Of a stretch of DNA of 64,000 bases, positions 48,519 through 58,032 are shown piece after piece. The translations under genes and the position numbers were made by a program. Every line of letters starts with the position of its first letter. Position 1 is the first letter of the stretch. This DNA comes from Blattabacterium cuenoti. Its GTDB lineage: Bacteria; Bacteroidota; Bacteroidia; Flavobacteriales; Blattabacteriaceae. The notes under the pieces were generated by a model. That model searched no databases. It saw only the letters and a list, made by a program, of their open reading frames with translations, and was not told the DNA's origin. The stretch is from assembly GCF_014251375.1 (NCBI RefSeq), contig NZ_CP059187.1, positions 124,001 to 188,000 of the forward strand. The letters run 5' to 3'.

Positions 48519-49754
48519 ATGAAAGTATTAATTCTGGGAAGCGGAGGACGTGAACACGCTATCGGAAAAAAATTATTAAAAGATTTTCATTCCATGGATC
48601 TTTATTTTTATCCTGGAAATGGTGGAACCGATCAAATAGGAAAAAATCTTGAAAAAATTTATACTCCATTAGAATTATGTTTATTTGCAAAAAAAAACGC
48701 AATAGATTTAACTATTGTTGGATCTGAGGTGTTTTTATTAGAAGGAATTGTGGATATTTTCAATAATTTTAAATTAAAAATAATAGGTCCGCATTACCTT
48801 GCAGCTAGACTTGAAGGCGATCGTATTTTTGCTAAATCTTTTATGAAAAAATACGGTGTCCGTACTCCTAAATACAAAATTTTTTCTTGTTATCAAAAAG
48901 CTATGGATTATTTAGAAAATACTACTTATTCCGTAGCTATTAAAACCAACGGAATAGCTTCTGGAAAAGGAGTTATATTAGTAAACAATAAGAATGAAGC
49001 AAAAAAAGCTTTGAATTCTATTTTGATAGATAAAAAATTTGGAAAATCTGGAAATCAAGTTATCATAGAAGAATTATTGAAAGGAAATGAAGCCTCTATT
49101 ATATCTATATTTAATGGAAAAAATATTATTCCTTTTTTATCTGCTAAAGATTACAAAAAAATAGGAGAAAAAGAAATAGGGTTAAATACAGGAGGAATGG
49201 GGACTATTGTCCCTAATCCATATATGACAAGTGATGTTTGGATAGATTTTCAAAAAAATATATTGGAACCAACTTTAGAAGGATTGTTTTTGGAAAAACT
49301 GACTTTTTTTGGATTTATTTATTTTGGGTTAATGATTACTTCAAATGGGATTTATTTATTAGAATACAATACTAGATTAGGGGATCCTGAAACTCAAACT
49401 TTATTTCCTCTAATGAAAAGCAATTTACTAAATATAATACAATCTTCTATTGATCAAGAATATATATATATATATTGGAAAAAATTGTATTCTTGTTGCG
49501 TAGTTTTGTCTTCAAAAGGATACCCGAAAAAATACGAAATTGGAAAAATTATAAAGGGAATAAATTCTTTAAAAGAACCCTTTTATATTGCTGGAGCAAA
49601 AAAAGAAAAAGAAAAATGGATAACGTCAAGTGGACGTGTTCTAAATCTAATAGGAATCGGAGAATCTATTGAAAAAGCAAGAAAAATTGCTTATAATAAG
49701 GTCGACCAAATTTATTTTGAAAATTTCTATTTTAGAAAAGATATAGGGTTCTAA
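48519..49754 (+). CDS. purD: GAR synthetase
   Basis: ATP-grasp ligase of 411 residues that joins phosphoribosylamine to glycine. VLILGSGGREHAIG opens it; AIKTNGIASGKGVILV is the ATP-grasp loop and LLEYNTRLGDPETQ the metal site. Near 49461-49474 a short TA repeat encodes an YIYIYW stretch without breaking the frame. Confidence 0.96.
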   Translation: MKVLILGSGGREHAIGKKLLKDFHSMDLYFYPGNGGTDQIGKNLEKIYTPLELCLFAKKNAIDLTIVGSEVFLLEGIVDIFNNFKLKIIGPHYLAARLEGDRIFAKSFMKKYGVRTPKYKIFSCYQKAMDYLENTTYSVAIKTNGIASGKGVILVNNKNEAKKALNSILIDKKFGKSGNQVIIEELLKGNEASIISIFNGKNIIPFLSAKDYKKIGEKEIGLNTGGMGTIVPNPYMTSDVWIDFQKNILEPTLEGLFLEKLTFFGFIYFGLMITSNGIYLLEYNTRLGDPETQTLFPLMKSNLLNIIQSSIDQEYIYIYWKKLYSCCVVLSSKGYPKKYEIGKIIKGINSLKEPFYIAGAKKEKEKWITSSGRVLNLIGIGESIEKARKIAYNKVDQIYFENFYFRKDIGF

Positions 49755-49811
49755 TTATAATAGAATCAAGTAAGTTAAGTACATTTTATGTAATCTGTAA
49801 ATAGATAGATA

Positions 49812-51356
49812 ATGAAAAAAAATTCTATTCTTATATTAGATTTTGGTTCACAGTATAGCCAAATGATAACAAGAAGGATTCGAGAAATAGGTGTATATGC
49901 AATTTTATGTCCCTATGATATTTCTATTCAGAATCTCTTATCAAAAAAACCAAAAGGAATTCTTTTATCAGGAAGTCCTTTTTCTGTCTATGAAGAAAAC
50001 TCTCCTTTAATTTCCAAAGAAATATTCCAATTAAATATTCCGATACTTGGAATTTGTTATGGAATGCAACTTATTTCTTTTCTTTTTGGAGGAAAAATAG
50101 AAAAATCAAAATACAAAGAATATGGAAAATCCTATTTTTTTATAGATCATTCTAAAAACGATTTATTTTTTGGAATACCAGAAAAATCAGTTGTTTGGAT
50201 GAGTCATTTTGATGAAATAAAAGATTTACCAAAAGAATTTAAAAAAATTGGTCATACTGATTCTTGTTCTATTGCCGCTTTAATCCATAAAACTAAAGAT
50301 ATTTATGCAGTCCAATTTCATCCTGAAGTAGATAATACTAAATTTGGAATTTCTATATTGAAGAATTTTATTATTCGTATTTGTAAATGTAATAGAAATT
50401 GGAAATTAAATCAATTTGTACAAAATACTGTAAATAAAATAAGAAAACGTGTAGATAATAAAAAAGTAATACTAGGATTTTCAGGCGGGGTTGATTCTTT
50501 TGTATCTGCTTACATTATTCATAAAGCCATTGGAAATGCTTTAAATTGTATTTTTGTTGATACAGGATTTCTGATAAAAAAAGAAAGAGAAAAAATTTTC
50601 TTTCTCTGTAAGAAGATGAATTTTTCTATTAAGATCATAGACGCAAAAAAACGTTTTTTATCAATTTTAACTGGAATTGTTGATCCTGAAAAAAAAAGAA
50701 AAATTATAGGTAATGAATTTGCAGATATATTTCAAAAAGAATCAAAAAAGATTCAAAATGCAGAATTTTTAGCACAGGGGACTATATATTCAGATGTTAT
50801 TGAGTCTTCTATTTCAAAAAAACTAAAAAAAAATTTTTTTATAAAATCTCATCATAATGTAGGTGGATTGCCTCAATTAAGAAAATTAAAGCTTCTTGAA
50901 CCGTTAAAAGAATTATTTAAAGATGAAGTCAGAAAAATAGGAAAAAAACTAGGAATACCAAAAGAAATTTTACATAAGCATCCATTTCCTGGTCCTGGAT
51001 TTAGCATTCGTATTCTTGGAGAAGTAGACAGAAAAAAGATCTCGATTCTAAAAAAATCGGAAAGTATTCTTTCACAAGAATTAGAAAAATCGAATTTTTA
51101 CAATATTGTTAATCAAGCTTTTATTATACTTCTTCCTGTAAAATCTGTAGGAGTAAAAGGGGATAAACGAACATATGAATATACTGCCGTATTACGTGTT
51201 ATAAAAACAGAAGATTTTATGACTGCTACTTTTGCACGTTTACCTTACGATTTTTTAGAAAAAATTTCTAATAGAATCATTAACGAAGTAGACGGAATTA
51301 ACCGTTTAGTATATGATATTACATCAAAACCTCCAGCTACTATTGAATGGGAATAA
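49812..51356 (+). CDS. guaA: GMP synthase (glutamine-hydrolysing)
   Basis: Amidates XMP to GMP; 514 residues. The N-terminal glutaminase has Cys82 (LGICYGMQLIS) and QFHPEVDNTKFG. The PP-loop ATP pyrophosphatase has LGFSGGVDSFVSAY, and the dimerisation domain ends PPATIEWE. It closes the purine block; guaB, needed for XMP, is not in the window. Convergent with accD, five bases apart. Confidence 0.97.
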   Translation: MKKNSILILDFGSQYSQMITRRIREIGVYAILCPYDISIQNLLSKKPKGILLSGSPFSVYEENSPLISKEIFQLNIPILGICYGMQLISFLFGGKIEKSKYKEYGKSYFFIDHSKNDLFFGIPEKSVVWMSHFDEIKDLPKEFKKIGHTDSCSIAALIHKTKDIYAVQFHPEVDNTKFGISILKNFIIRICKCNRNWKLNQFVQNTVNKIRKRVDNKKVILGFSGGVDSFVSAYIIHKAIGNALNCIFVDTGFLIKKEREKIFFLCKKMNFSIKIIDAKKRFLSILTGIVDPEKKRKIIGNEFADIFQKESKKIQNAEFLAQGTIYSDVIESSISKKLKKNFFIKSHHNVGGLPQLRKLKLLEPLKELFKDEVRKIGKKLGIPKEILHKHPFPGPGFSIRILGEVDRKKISILKKSESILSQELEKSNFYNIVNQAFIILLPVKSVGVKGDKRTYEYTAVLRVIKTEDFMTATFARLPYDFLEKISNRIINEVDGINRLVYDITSKPPATIEWE

Positions 51357-51361
51357 TTTTT

Positions 51362-52201
51362 TTATATCATCATAGAAATGAGATTGGAGATATTTTTTTT
51401 TAATTCAGTTCTAGAAGAAATTAAATCTATAAATCCATGTTCTAGAAGAAATTCTGCGGTTTGAAATCCTTTAGGAAGATCTCTCCCTATAGTTTCTCTA
51501 ATCACTCTAGGCCCTGCGAATCCAATAAGAGCACCTGGTTCTGCTATATTAATATCTCCAAGTAAAGCATAAGAAGCTGTCACTCCTCCTGTAGTTGGAT
51601 CCGTAAGAACGGAAATATAAGGAATTCTTGCATCACGTAATTGAGTGAGTCTCGCTATAGTTTTTGCCATTTGCATTAGAGAGAAAGAAGATTCCATAAT
51701 CCTAGCACCACCAGATTTAGATATCAATATATATGGTAATTTTTTTTCAATACAATATTTTATTGCTCTAGATATTTTTTCACCTACTACAGATCCCATA
51801 GATCCTCCTATAAAGGAAAAATCCATACAAGAAATAACCAAATCTATTCCTTTCATTTTCCCTACTCCTGTTCTAATAGAATCATACAAATTAGTTCTTT
51901 TTATGGCTTCTTTAATTCTATCTGTATATTTTTTACAATCTACCCATTTTATAGGATCCTTACTCGTCATTTTAACATTCATTTCTAAAAATTTTCCATC
52001 ATCAAAAAGAATTTCAAAATATTCTTTACTGTGAATTCTTACATGATATCCATCTTCTGGATTAACATAAGAATTTTTTTTTAATTTTTCTACATCTATA
52101 ATTTTTCCACTAGGGGATCTATACCAAAGACCTTTTGGAAAATTTTTTCTTTCTCTTATAGAGGTTATAATATTTTTTTTTTTTCTTAAAAACCAAGCCA
52201 T
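51362..52201 (-). CDS. accD: Acetyl-CoA carboxylase carboxyltransferase beta, zinc finger lost
   Basis: Carboxyltransferase beta subunit of 279 residues. The crotonase-like core is conserved: [43 protein letters not shown] and [14 protein letters not shown]. The N-terminal C4 zinc ribbon of the family (C-P-x-C and C-P-x-C-G-Y-H) is kept in outline but every cysteine is replaced: Ser29, Gly32, Asn47 and Asp50 (YRSPSGK and VNPEDGYH). I believe flavobacterial AccD proteins share this, so it may be lineage-wide. It partners accB and accC at 5812-7653. Seven bases from fbaA, likely co-transcribed. Confidence 0.96.
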   Translation of the reverse strand: MAWFLRKKKNIITSIRERKNFPKGLWYRSPSGKIIDVEKLKKNSYVNPEDGYHVRIHSKEYFEILFDDGKFLEMNVKMTSKDPIKWVDCKKYTDRIKEAIKRTNLYDSIRTGVGKMKGIDLVISCMDFSFIGGSMGSVVGEKISRAIKYCIEKKLPYILISKSGGARIMESSFSLMQMAKTIARLTQLRDARIPYISVLTDPTTGGVTASYALLGDINIAEPGALIGFAGPRVIRETIGRDLPKGFQTAEFLLEHGFIDLISSRTELKKNISNLISMMI

Positions 52202-52208
52202 GGGAGTT

Positions 52209-53270
52209 TCATAAGGTATTAATGTTGTTCATTAATTCAAAATATTTTCTGAGATAAATCTTAAACGATTTTTCTCCTTCTCTAAGCCATGTTCTAGGAT
52301 CATAATATTTTTTGTTTGGAAGATGTCCACCTTCTGGATTTCCTATTTGTTTTTCTAAATATTTTTTATATTTCCTCATATAATCCCTAACACCACATGT
52401 AAAAGCGTATTGTAAATCAGTATCCACATTCATTTTTACCACTCCATAACTAATGGCATCCTGAATTTCTTTCTTGGAAGATCCTGATCCACCATGAAAA
52501 ACAAAAAAAACTGGTTTTTCTCTAGTCTGAAATTTTTTTTGGATATATTTTTGAGTTTCTTGTAATATTTCTGTACGTAAAATAACATTTCCTGGTTGAT
52601 ATACTCCATGTACATTTCCAAATGAAGCAGCAATAATGAAATTATTATTTATTCTTCTTAATCTTTCATAAGCATATGAAACTTCTTTTGGTTGAGTATA
52701 AAGTTTATTATTTTCTATATTAGAATTGTCTATTCCATCTTCTTCTCCTCCTGTTACCCCAAGTTCTATTTCAATTGTCATTTGAATTTTATTCATTTTT
52801 TCAAAATATTTTTCACAAATTCTAATATTTTCTTCTAAAGATTCTTGAGATAAATCTAACATATGTGAACTAAACAATGTTTTTCCGAAACTTTTGTAAT
52901 GTATTTCGTTAGCATTTAATAGGCCATCTATCCATAGAATATCTTTCTTAGAACAATGATCTGTATGAAGTATAACAGTAGTTTTATAAAATTTCGATAA
53001 TTCATGAACGTGTCTAGCGCATGCTATAGCCCCTTTTGTTGCTCTTTCTTTATTTTTTAGACCTTTTCCTGCATAAAACATAGCTCCTCCATTAGATAAT
53101 TGAATTATCACAGGAGAATTTACTTCTGAAGCGACTTCCATTACTGAATTTATAGTATTAGACCCAATCACATTAACAGCAGGAATGGCAAAACCATTTT
53201 CCTTAGCGTATTCAAATATTTCTTTTACAAGATTACCAGTTGCTACTCCATATGGAAATTTTTGAGACAT
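52209..53270 (-). CDS. fbaA: Fructose-bisphosphate aldolase, class II
   Basis: Zinc aldolase of 353 residues, E. coli FbaA-like in length. Metal and catalytic segments are intact: [40 protein letters not shown] and [12 protein letters not shown]. With fbp it allows gluconeogenesis. Unlike AccD next to it, it keeps its zinc ligands. Divergent from the helicase gene across 114 bases. Confidence 0.96.
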   Translation of the reverse strand: MSQKFPYGVATGNLVKEIFEYAKENGFAIPAVNVIGSNTINSVMEVASEVNSPVIIQLSNGGAMFYAGKGLKNKERATKGAIACARHVHELSKFYKTTVILHTDHCSKKDILWIDGLLNANEIHYKSFGKTLFSSHMLDLSQESLEENIRICEKYFEKMNKIQMTIEIELGVTGGEEDGIDNSNIENNKLYTQPKEVSYAYERLRRINNNFIIAASFGNVHGVYQPGNVILRTEILQETQKYIQKKFQTREKPVFFVFHGGSGSSKKEIQDAISYGVVKMNVDTDLQYAFTCGVRDYMRKYKKYLEKQIGNPEGGHLPNKKYYDPRTWLREGEKSFKIYLRKYFELMNNINTL

Positions 53271-53344
53271 GTGTTTTTTTTATTTTTGAATATTTATTTC
53301 ATTGGATAAACAAATGTAAAAAAAAAGAATTTTTTATATCGTTT

Positions 53345-53352
53345 TATATTTG
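53345..53352 (+). promoter_or_regulatory. Possible -7 element for the AddA-like gene
   Basis: TATATTTG fits TAnnTTTG and lies 32 bases before the chosen start at 53385 in the fbaA/helicase divergent gap. No -33 box is clear, and chance matches are common in such sequence. Confidence 0.25.
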
Positions 53353-53384
53353 TGATAATTTCATCTGTAAAAAAATTTTATGTT

Positions 53385-55985
53385 ATGCTATCCCCATCTA
53401 CTTTAAAAATATACAATGCATCAGCAGGTTCTGGAAAAACTTTTTTTTTGGTAAAAAATTACCTTTATATTCTATTCAAAAGTTCTAATAATGACGAATT
53501 TAAACATATTTTATCATTAACTTTTACAAATAAGGCTTCTGAAGAAATGAAAAGAAGGATATTACAATGTATAAAAGAATTTTCTAATCAAAAAGTTAGT
53601 GAAGAATATTATTCCTTATTTTCTCATCTTGTAAAAGATTTAAACCTAACCAAACAGAAATTATACAAACGTTCTAAAAAAATATTATCTGCAATTTTTC
53701 ATGATTTTTCTTCTTTTTCTATTTCTATAAGTACTATAGACAAATTTACCTATAGGACTATTTTATCTTTTTTATCCAAAAAGATAGATTTAGAAATGGA
53801 TACCAATAGTTTTTTATTGAAAGTAGTAGAGAATTTATTCTCAAAACTAAAAAAATCAGAAAAGTGGTCAAATATTTTTGTCCAATGTTCCTTAGAAAAA
53901 TTAAAGGAAGGAAAAAATTGGGATATAAGAAAAGAACTTTTAAAAATCGCTTTTCTTATAGTAGAGGAAAATAGTTTTTTATCTATGAATAAAATGAAAA
54001 CTTATTCTTTTTACGATTTTTTGAGATTAAAAAAAACTTTATTAAACAGAACAAAAAAATTTGAAAAAAAATGTAAAAAACAAGGAGAAAAATTTTTTGA
54101 ATTCTTGGAAAAAACATCTATTCAAGAACATTCATTTATCCATTCAGATTTACCTAGATTATTTAAAAAACTATCTCTAGGAGATCTTTTCATAAATCCT
54201 TTTAAAAAAAGACTTGAAAAGTCTATTCATATGGAAATATTCCATTCTAAATGGATAGAAACAGATCAAAAAACATTGATCTCTAAAAATAAAAAAAAAA
54301 TCATTTTTTTATATAAAAAAACAAAACACATATACAAAAAATACATTTCGTCCTATATTCTAGAGAAACTTTTTTTAAAACATTTGAGTTTTTTGTCAAT
54401 AATACATGAGATTGAAAAAGAATTTGTCTCTTTAAAAGAAGAAAAAAAAATTATTTTAAACGCAGAATTAAATAAAATACTTCATGAAGAAATTACTACT
54501 AAAGAGCCATTCCCACATATTTATGAAAAAATGGGAATACAATATAAACATTATTTTATAGATGAATTTCAAGATATTTCATTTTTACAATGGTCTAATA
54601 TTCGAATATTAATTGAAAATGCTTTATCAGAAAATGGTTCTGCTATGATTGTAGGAGATCCTAAACAGTCAATCTACCGATGGAGAGGGGGAGACCCTAA
54701 ACAATTTATTCATTTAATTTCTTATCCATCCCAATTTTATCAAAAACAAGTTTTTACTATAGATACTAATTTCAGAAGTTACAAAGAAATTGTAAAATTT
54801 AATAATTCACTTTATCAATCTGTATCTAAATTTTTTCATTCCCCCATTTACCAAAAACTCTATAAAGATTCCCAACAAAAAATATTCAAAAAAACTGGGG
54901 GATATGTGGAATTGAATTTTATTTACAATATAGAAAAAAATAATTATAAACAATATGTTTATTTAGAAATAAGAAAAAGAATAAAAAAATTGTTAATACA
55001 AAATAAGTATAAGTTATCAGATATAGCTATTTTAGTTAGAAGTAATGAAGAAGGAAATTTTTTATCTGAAAAACTTATTCAAGATGGATTTCTTGTAAAT
55101 ACTTCCGTATCACTTCTCATAAAAAATCATTTAGAAATCGAAATCATCATTCATTTTTTTTATATTTTTTTAAAACCTCATTGTTATCAAAAAAGAGCTT
55201 CATTAATTTTATTGTTGTTGCAAAATAAATTAATATCTACTAATAAAAAAGAAGATCATGATTTTCTTATGGAAACACTTTTTCTCCCATTAGATCTTTT
55301 TTTGAAAAAAGTTTTTTTTAATAAAAAGTCATTTAACTTTAATAAGTTATACAATAATAAATCTCTCTATGAAATAGCAGAAAAAATTATTCATTCATTA
55401 GGGTTCTTTAAGAAAAAGAATCAATCTTATAATACTTCATCTATTTATTCTTTTTTAGATTTTATTCATAGAGCAATAAAAAGTATTGGAAATAATTCTA
55501 TTGTAGACTTTTTGGAATACTGGGAATTAAAAAAAAAAAAAGAAAGCATTTCTGTTTCAGAAAATATAGATGCTATTCATGTTATGACTATTCATCAATC
55601 TAAAGGATTGCAATTTCCTATAGTCCTTCTTCCTTTCGTAGACTGGAATGTTTGTTCAAAAAAAAAAGAAAAAGAAGGTGCATGGATTAATGTATCTCCT
55701 CATTTGTATCATGGATTAAATACTATTTATTTAGAAATTGAATCCTATTTACAATATATAGATGATGATAATTACATTAAAAAATTTTATGAGGATTATT
55801 TATCAAATATAAGATTTGATAATCTCAATTTGTTATATGTTGCGACTACACGTCCTGTAGAAAAACTATTTCTTTTTACTAAATATGAAAAAGATCAATC
55901 TGTATCTTCTTATATTAAGAACTTTCTCCGTGATAAAAGACTATGGAATGATCAAAAATTTCAATATTCCTTTGGAAAAGAATAA
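53385..55985 (+). CDS. AddA/RecB-like UvrD helicase, nuclease domain missing
   Basis: Superfamily 1 helicase of 866 residues. Motifs in order: Walker A YNASAGSGKTFFLV, LSLTFTNKASEEM, IDEFQDISFLQW, MIVGDPKQSIYRWRGGD, TNFRSYKEI, MTIHQSKGLQFPIVLLP and LNLLYVATTRPVEKL. All helicase motifs look intact. The chain stops about 45 residues after the last motif, where AddA/RecB relatives carry a further C-terminal part with a PD-(D/E)xK nuclease. Only 19 bases separate its stop from lipA, so the missing end is not out of frame nearby. ATG 53385 fits the family start; 53352 is an alternative. Confidence 0.88.
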   Translation: MLSPSTLKIYNASAGSGKTFFLVKNYLYILFKSSNNDEFKHILSLTFTNKASEEMKRRILQCIKEFSNQKVSEEYYSLFSHLVKDLNLTKQKLYKRSKKILSAIFHDFSSFSISISTIDKFTYRTILSFLSKKIDLEMDTNSFLLKVVENLFSKLKKSEKWSNIFVQCSLEKLKEGKNWDIRKELLKIAFLIVEENSFLSMNKMKTYSFYDFLRLKKTLLNRTKKFEKKCKKQGEKFFEFLEKTSIQEHSFIHSDLPRLFKKLSLGDLFINPFKKRLEKSIHMEIFHSKWIETDQKTLISKNKKKIIFLYKKTKHIYKKYISSYILEKLFLKHLSFLSIIHEIEKEFVSLKEEKKIILNAELNKILHEEITTKEPFPHIYEKMGIQYKHYFIDEFQDISFLQWSNIRILIENALSENGSAMIVGDPKQSIYRWRGGDPKQFIHLISYPSQFYQKQVFTIDTNFRSYKEIVKFNNSLYQSVSKFFHSPIYQKLYKDSQQKIFKKTGGYVELNFIYNIEKNNYKQYVYLEIRKRIKKLLIQNKYKLSDIAILVRSNEEGNFLSEKLIQDGFLVNTSVSLLIKNHLEIEIIIHFFYIFLKPHCYQKRASLILLLLQNKLISTNKKEDHDFLMETLFLPLDLFLKKVFFNKKSFNFNKLYNNKSLYEIAEKIIHSLGFFKKKNQSYNTSSIYSFLDFIHRAIKSIGNNSIVDFLEYWELKKKKESISVSENIDAIHVMTIHQSKGLQFPIVLLPFVDWNVCSKKKEKEGAWINVSPHLYHGLNTIYLEIESYLQYIDDDNYIKKFYEDYLSNIRFDNLNLLYVATTRPVEKLFLFTKYEKDQSVSSYIKNFLRDKRLWNDQKFQYSFGKE

Positions 55986-56009
55986 AATTTTTTCTGAAAA
56001 AATTTTATT
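55981..56009. terminator. AT-only hairpin between the helicase gene and lipA
   Basis: Bases 55981-55993 (AATAAAATTTTTT) pair perfectly with 55997-56009 around the loop CTG, giving 13 A-T pairs and T-runs on both strands. It spans the stop codons of two convergent genes, so it probably serves as a weak bidirectional terminator. Confidence 0.5.
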
Positions 56010-56859
56010 TCACATGTTTTTCGGCATGATAAGAAGATCTAACTAACGGACCACTTTCCACATGTTTAAAACCCATTTTCAATCCTATTTTTTTATATTC
56101 CTGAAATTGTTCCGGTAAAATAAAAGAATGAACAGGAAAATGATTTAAAGTAGGTTGTAAATATTGCCCCAATGTCAAGATGTCTACTTTAGAATTTTTT
56201 ATATCTTTCATTGTTTCTAATATTTCTTTTTTTGTTTCCCCTAATCCTAACATTATTCCTGTTTTTGTACGAATATTCTGATTGATTTTTTTAATATATT
56301 GAAGAACTTCAAGACTACGATTGTATTTTGCTTGAATACGTACTTTTTTTGTTAATCTATAAACTGTCTCTACATTATGAGAAATAACTTCCGGTTTTGT
56401 AATAATAATTTGATCTATTATTTTTTTTTCTCCTTTAAAATCAGGAATTAATGTTTCTATTGTAATCCCTGGATTTAGATAACGGGTTATTTCTATAGTT
56501 TTTACCCATATAGAAATCCCCATATCTTTTAAATCATCTCTATTTACAGAAGTAATAACAGCATGTTTAACTTTCAAAATTTTAATAGATCTAGCTACTT
56601 TATCAGGTTCTTTCCAATCTACCTTTCCAGGACGTCCTGTTTTTACTCCACAAAATCTACAAGATCTTGTACAAATATTCCCTAATATCATGAAAGTAGC
56701 TACTCCTTTTCCCCAACATTCACCTATATTAGGACAACTTCCGCTTTGACAAATTGTATTCAATTTGTGTAAAGTAACTAACTTTTGTAATTCGTTATAA
56801 TTTTTTCCAATTGGAAGTTTTACTTTTATCCAAGTAGGTTTTTTTTGAATGAAATTCAT
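56005..56859 (-). CDS. lipA: Lipoyl synthase
   Basis: Radical SAM enzyme of 284 residues inserting sulfur into octanoyl-lipoyl domains. Both iron-sulfur clusters are intact: CxxxxCxxxxxC as [12 protein letters not shown], and the radical [11 protein letters not shown]; the C-terminal RSSYHAEKH serine is present. I choose ATG 56859 ([15 protein letters not shown]); a TTG six codons earlier (56877) is possible. Convergent with the helicase gene. Confidence 0.96.
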   Translation of the reverse strand: MNFIQKKPTWIKVKLPIGKNYNELQKLVTLHKLNTICQSGSCPNIGECWGKGVATFMILGNICTRSCRFCGVKTGRPGKVDWKEPDKVARSIKILKVKHAVITSVNRDDLKDMGISIWVKTIEITRYLNPGITIETLIPDFKGEKKIIDQIIITKPEVISHNVETVYRLTKKVRIQAKYNRSLEVLQYIKKINQNIRTKTGIMLGLGETKKEILETMKDIKNSKVDILTLGQYLQPTLNHFPVHSFILPEQFQEYKKIGLKMGFKHVESGPLVRSSYHAEKHVK

Positions 56860-56927
56860 ATTTTCTTTTTTTTTCAAATTTTAAAATCTATTTTTTATAT
56901 TTGTTCGTTTTTTCGTATTTCTTTAAT

Positions 56928-58031
56928 ATGGAAATTTTAGTCAAAGATATTGCTTCTCAATTGGAGTGTTTAGCTCCTATAGAATATGCAGAATCCTACG
57001 ATAATGTAGGTTTGATAGTTGGATCATATGATCAAAAAATAAAAAATATTTTGATAACTTTAGATCTTAACGAAGAAGTCATTGTTGAATCTATAAACAA
57101 AAAATGTAATCTTATTATCTCATTTCATCCTATTCTTTTTAAACCAATAAAAAGTTTGATAGGAGAGACACTTTCAGAAAGAGTGATAATTTCTGCAATC
57201 AGAAATAGTATAGCAATTTATATAATTCATACTAATTTAGATTCTATGTGGGAAGGAACTCATTCTTATTTATCAAAACTTTTAAAAATTCATAGAGAAG
57301 GAGTTCTATTTCCCAGAAAAGGAATTTTAAAAAAATTAACAACATATGTCCCTATTTCTTATGCAAAAAAAGTAAGAAATTCTTTATTTAATGCAGGTGC
57401 TGGAAACATTTCTAATTATAGTCAATGTAGTTATAATTTTGATGGTGTGGGAACTTTTATGGGGAACGAAAAGACAAAACCTTTTTTTGGAAAGAAAGGT
57501 ATGTTTCATATGGAAAAAGAAACTTGTATTAATGTCATTTTTCCATCTCATAAATTGAATATAATCAAAAAAACACTTTTTTCAAGTCATCCTTACGAAG
57601 AAGTATCCTACGAAATTTATAATATTGAAAATATTAATCCTTATTTAGGAATAGGAATAATAGGATCTATTTCAGAAAAAATGAATGAATCAGATTTTCT
57701 CATTTATTTAAAGAATATAATGAATTTGTCATGTCTACGACATTCTCCATTCACAGGAAGAGAAATTAAAAAAATAGCAATGATAGCAGGTTCAGGAAGT
57801 TTTGGAATTGAGGAAGCGATAAAAAAAAAAGCGAATGTATTCATTTCATCTGACTTAAAATATCATGATTTTTTCAAATCAGAAAATAAAATTTTGATTG
57901 TAGATATAGGACATTATGAATCAGAAAAATATACAAAGTATATAGTGAAATCTTTTTTAAAGAAAAAATTTGTTCATATTTCTATTTATGAATCAGAAAG
58001 TGACACTAATCCAGTTAAATATTTCTATTAG
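56928..58031 (+). CDS. Nif3-like dinuclear metal protein (YqfO type)
   Basis: Protein of 367 residues of the NIF3/DUF34 family. The two halves of the metal-binding fold (about 1-125 and 240-367) flank an inserted PII-like YqfO domain (about 130-230, LTTYVPISYAKKVRNSLFNAGAG and SSHPYEEVSYEIY). Metal-site patterns are LIISFHPILFKPIK, YIIHTNLDSMWEG and ISSDLKYHD. The function is unproven; some are annotated as GTP cyclohydrolase I type 2. ATG 56928 is chosen on alignment. The next gene starts one base after its stop. Confidence 0.9.
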   Translation: MEILVKDIASQLECLAPIEYAESYDNVGLIVGSYDQKIKNILITLDLNEEVIVESINKKCNLIISFHPILFKPIKSLIGETLSERVIISAIRNSIAIYIIHTNLDSMWEGTHSYLSKLLKIHREGVLFPRKGILKKLTTYVPISYAKKVRNSLFNAGAGNISNYSQCSYNFDGVGTFMGNEKTKPFFGKKGMFHMEKETCINVIFPSHKLNIIKKTLFSSHPYEEVSYEIYNIENINPYLGIGIIGSISEKMNESDFLIYLKNIMNLSCLRHSPFTGREIKKIAMIAGSGSFGIEEAIKKKANVFISSDLKYHDFFKSENKILIVDIGHYESEKYTKYIVKSFLKKKFVHISIYESESDTNPVKYFY

Positions 58032-58032
58032 T

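Noticed and set aside
49461..49474. TA dinucleotide run as a possible frameshift site in purD
   Set aside because: The frame is intact through it and the protein continues with conserved sequence.
55986..56004. Missing helicase C-terminus hidden by a frameshift
   Set aside because: Only 19 bases lie before lipA on the opposite strand, so there is no room for a nuclease domain in any frame.
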